Source of the DNA: Pseudomonadota bacterium
Lineage (GTDB): Bacteria; Pseudomonadota; Alphaproteobacteria; UBA8366
NCBI GenBank assembly: GCA_036339585.1
Contig: JAYZAS010000001.1
Location: forward strand, 248,001 to 312,000
Length of the DNA stretch: 64,000 bases
Reading direction: 5' to 3'
Below are positions 63,712 through 64,000 of the stretch, in pieces (position 1 is the first letter of the stretch; each line of letters starts with the position of its first letter). The position numbers and the translations under genes are program-made. The notes beneath the pieces are model-generated. The model ran no database searches. It was not told where the DNA came from and saw only the letters and a list, made by a program, of their open reading frames with translations.

Positions 63712-64000
63712 CGGCCGGTCTCCAGTGCCTGCCAGCGCAGCAATGGGCGAGCCAATAATCGTATCAAATATGTAGACAATGTACCCAAGGCGCCGATTAT
63801 CAGCATGCCAACAACAATATCTGTGTATTTGATTAAGGAATAAGCGTTCCACGTAAAGTAGCCAATCCCATACTGGCCAGAGATTATTTCACCCGCTAAT
63901 AATGAAAACCATGAAACACCCATCCCGATCGCAAGCCCCGCAGCAATACTGGGCAAAGCTGCCGGGAACACAACGTGCCAGAAGATTTCGAAGTTCTTAG
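63708..64000 (-). CDS. ABC transporter permease (NitT/TauT type), partial
   Basis: The C-terminal 97 codons of a permease that runs off the right edge. It reads HVVFPAALPSIAAGLAIGMG with the EAA-loop, then VSWFSLLAGEII and a last helix TDIVVGMLIIGALGTLSTYLI, which is the usual ending of NitT/TauT-family permeases. It overlaps the membrane protein gene by 4 bp. The N-terminus and the substrate-binding protein gene should lie to the right. Confidence 0.88.
   Translation of the reverse strand, partial: KNFEIFWHVVFPAALPSIAAGLAIGMGVSWFSLLAGEIISGQYGIGYFTWNAYSLIKYTDIVVGMLIIGALGTLSTYLIRLLARPLLRWQALETGR

Noticed and set aside
1-64000. CRISPR array, tRNA or rRNA genes, transposases and phage genes
   Set aside because: I looked for spaced direct repeats, cloverleaf-type sequences with CCA-adjacent arms and transposase-like proteins and found none that could be supported.

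Overview
The window is a gene-dense chromosomal segment of mid-range GC. It reads as an alphaproteobacterium, probably free-living and marine or Rhodospirillales-like; the class is fairly secure and the order is a guess. The evidence is an aerobic-type cobalamin operon (cobN, cobW, cobO, cobQ, cobU) under a B12 riboswitch, a SAM-II riboswitch before metZ, a DUF1491 protein, a bactofilin, the DUF1611/dipeptide-epimerase pair, and PCu(A)C plus SCO1 copper chaperones. I see no tRNA, rRNA, CRISPR array, transposase or phage gene.

Layout. 1-2.0 kb: dgcN/dgcA-like D-glutamate pair. 2.1-7.3 kb: glycan cluster (UPF0104 flippase-like protein, a methyltransferase-glycosyltransferase fusion, a second methyltransferase, gmd, fcl). 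7.4-9.5 kb: small motility-like protein, secreted cyclophilin, mtnA. 9.7-12.7 kb: a plus-strand catabolic-looking operon of TauD-type dioxygenase, cupin, bicupin and a BadI/MenB-like crotonase. 12.8-14.2 kb: TerC/YjbE-type membrane protein and a glycerophosphodiesterase. 14.3-16.3 kb: a decayed metallophosphoesterase gene. 16.4-21 kb: mmsA, DUF1491, bactofilin, a 3-hydroxyisobutyrate-dehydrogenase-like gene and trxB. 21-27.2 kb: a compact minus-strand operon (gamma-glutamyltransferase, G3E GTPase, two-subunit aconitase X, TauD-type dioxygenase, lactonase-like MBL protein). 27.3-33.7 kb: MBL hydrolase, pepN, a MerA/Lpd-like flavoprotein, OsmC and hydroxypyruvate isomerase. 33.8-35.4 kb: two abutting pseudogenes (TauE-like and TauD-like). 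35.4-39.3 kb: VOC protein, rfbB, CitE-like lyase and riboswitch-controlled metZ. 39.3-43.9 kb: NDP-forming acyl-CoA synthetase, acyl-CoA carboxylase carboxyltransferase and an SDR. 43.9-54.3 kb: nitroreductase, cobalamin operon with a HupE-type cobalt transporter, and divergent cobD/cobC. 54.3-59.3 kb: aldo/keto reductase, alpha/beta hydrolase, an orphan histidine kinase coupled to a cysteine-containing protein, and an acidic unknown protein. 59.5-64 kb: a minus-strand operon linking a NitT/TauT-type ABC transporter, an unknown membrane protein, SCO1, PCu(A)C, a dihaem cytochrome c and a Crp/Fnr regulator; it runs off the right edge.

How the genes work together. Methionine and B12 metabolism are well represented: metZ under SAM-II control, mtnA salvage, and a cobalt-uptake and cobalamin operon. 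Several clusters look like small-molecule catabolism (mmsA, the crotonase/cupin operon, the acyl-CoA genes, and the aconitase X operon). The two clusters I consider least explained are the ggt-G3E-AcnX-TauD-MBL operon, whose aconitase X lacks family motifs, and the ABC transporter-copper-cytochrome-Crp operon. Three genes are clearly broken, and all four frameshifts in them are single-base losses from T or C runs. In-frame stops in the same genes argue for real decay rather than only sequencing error.
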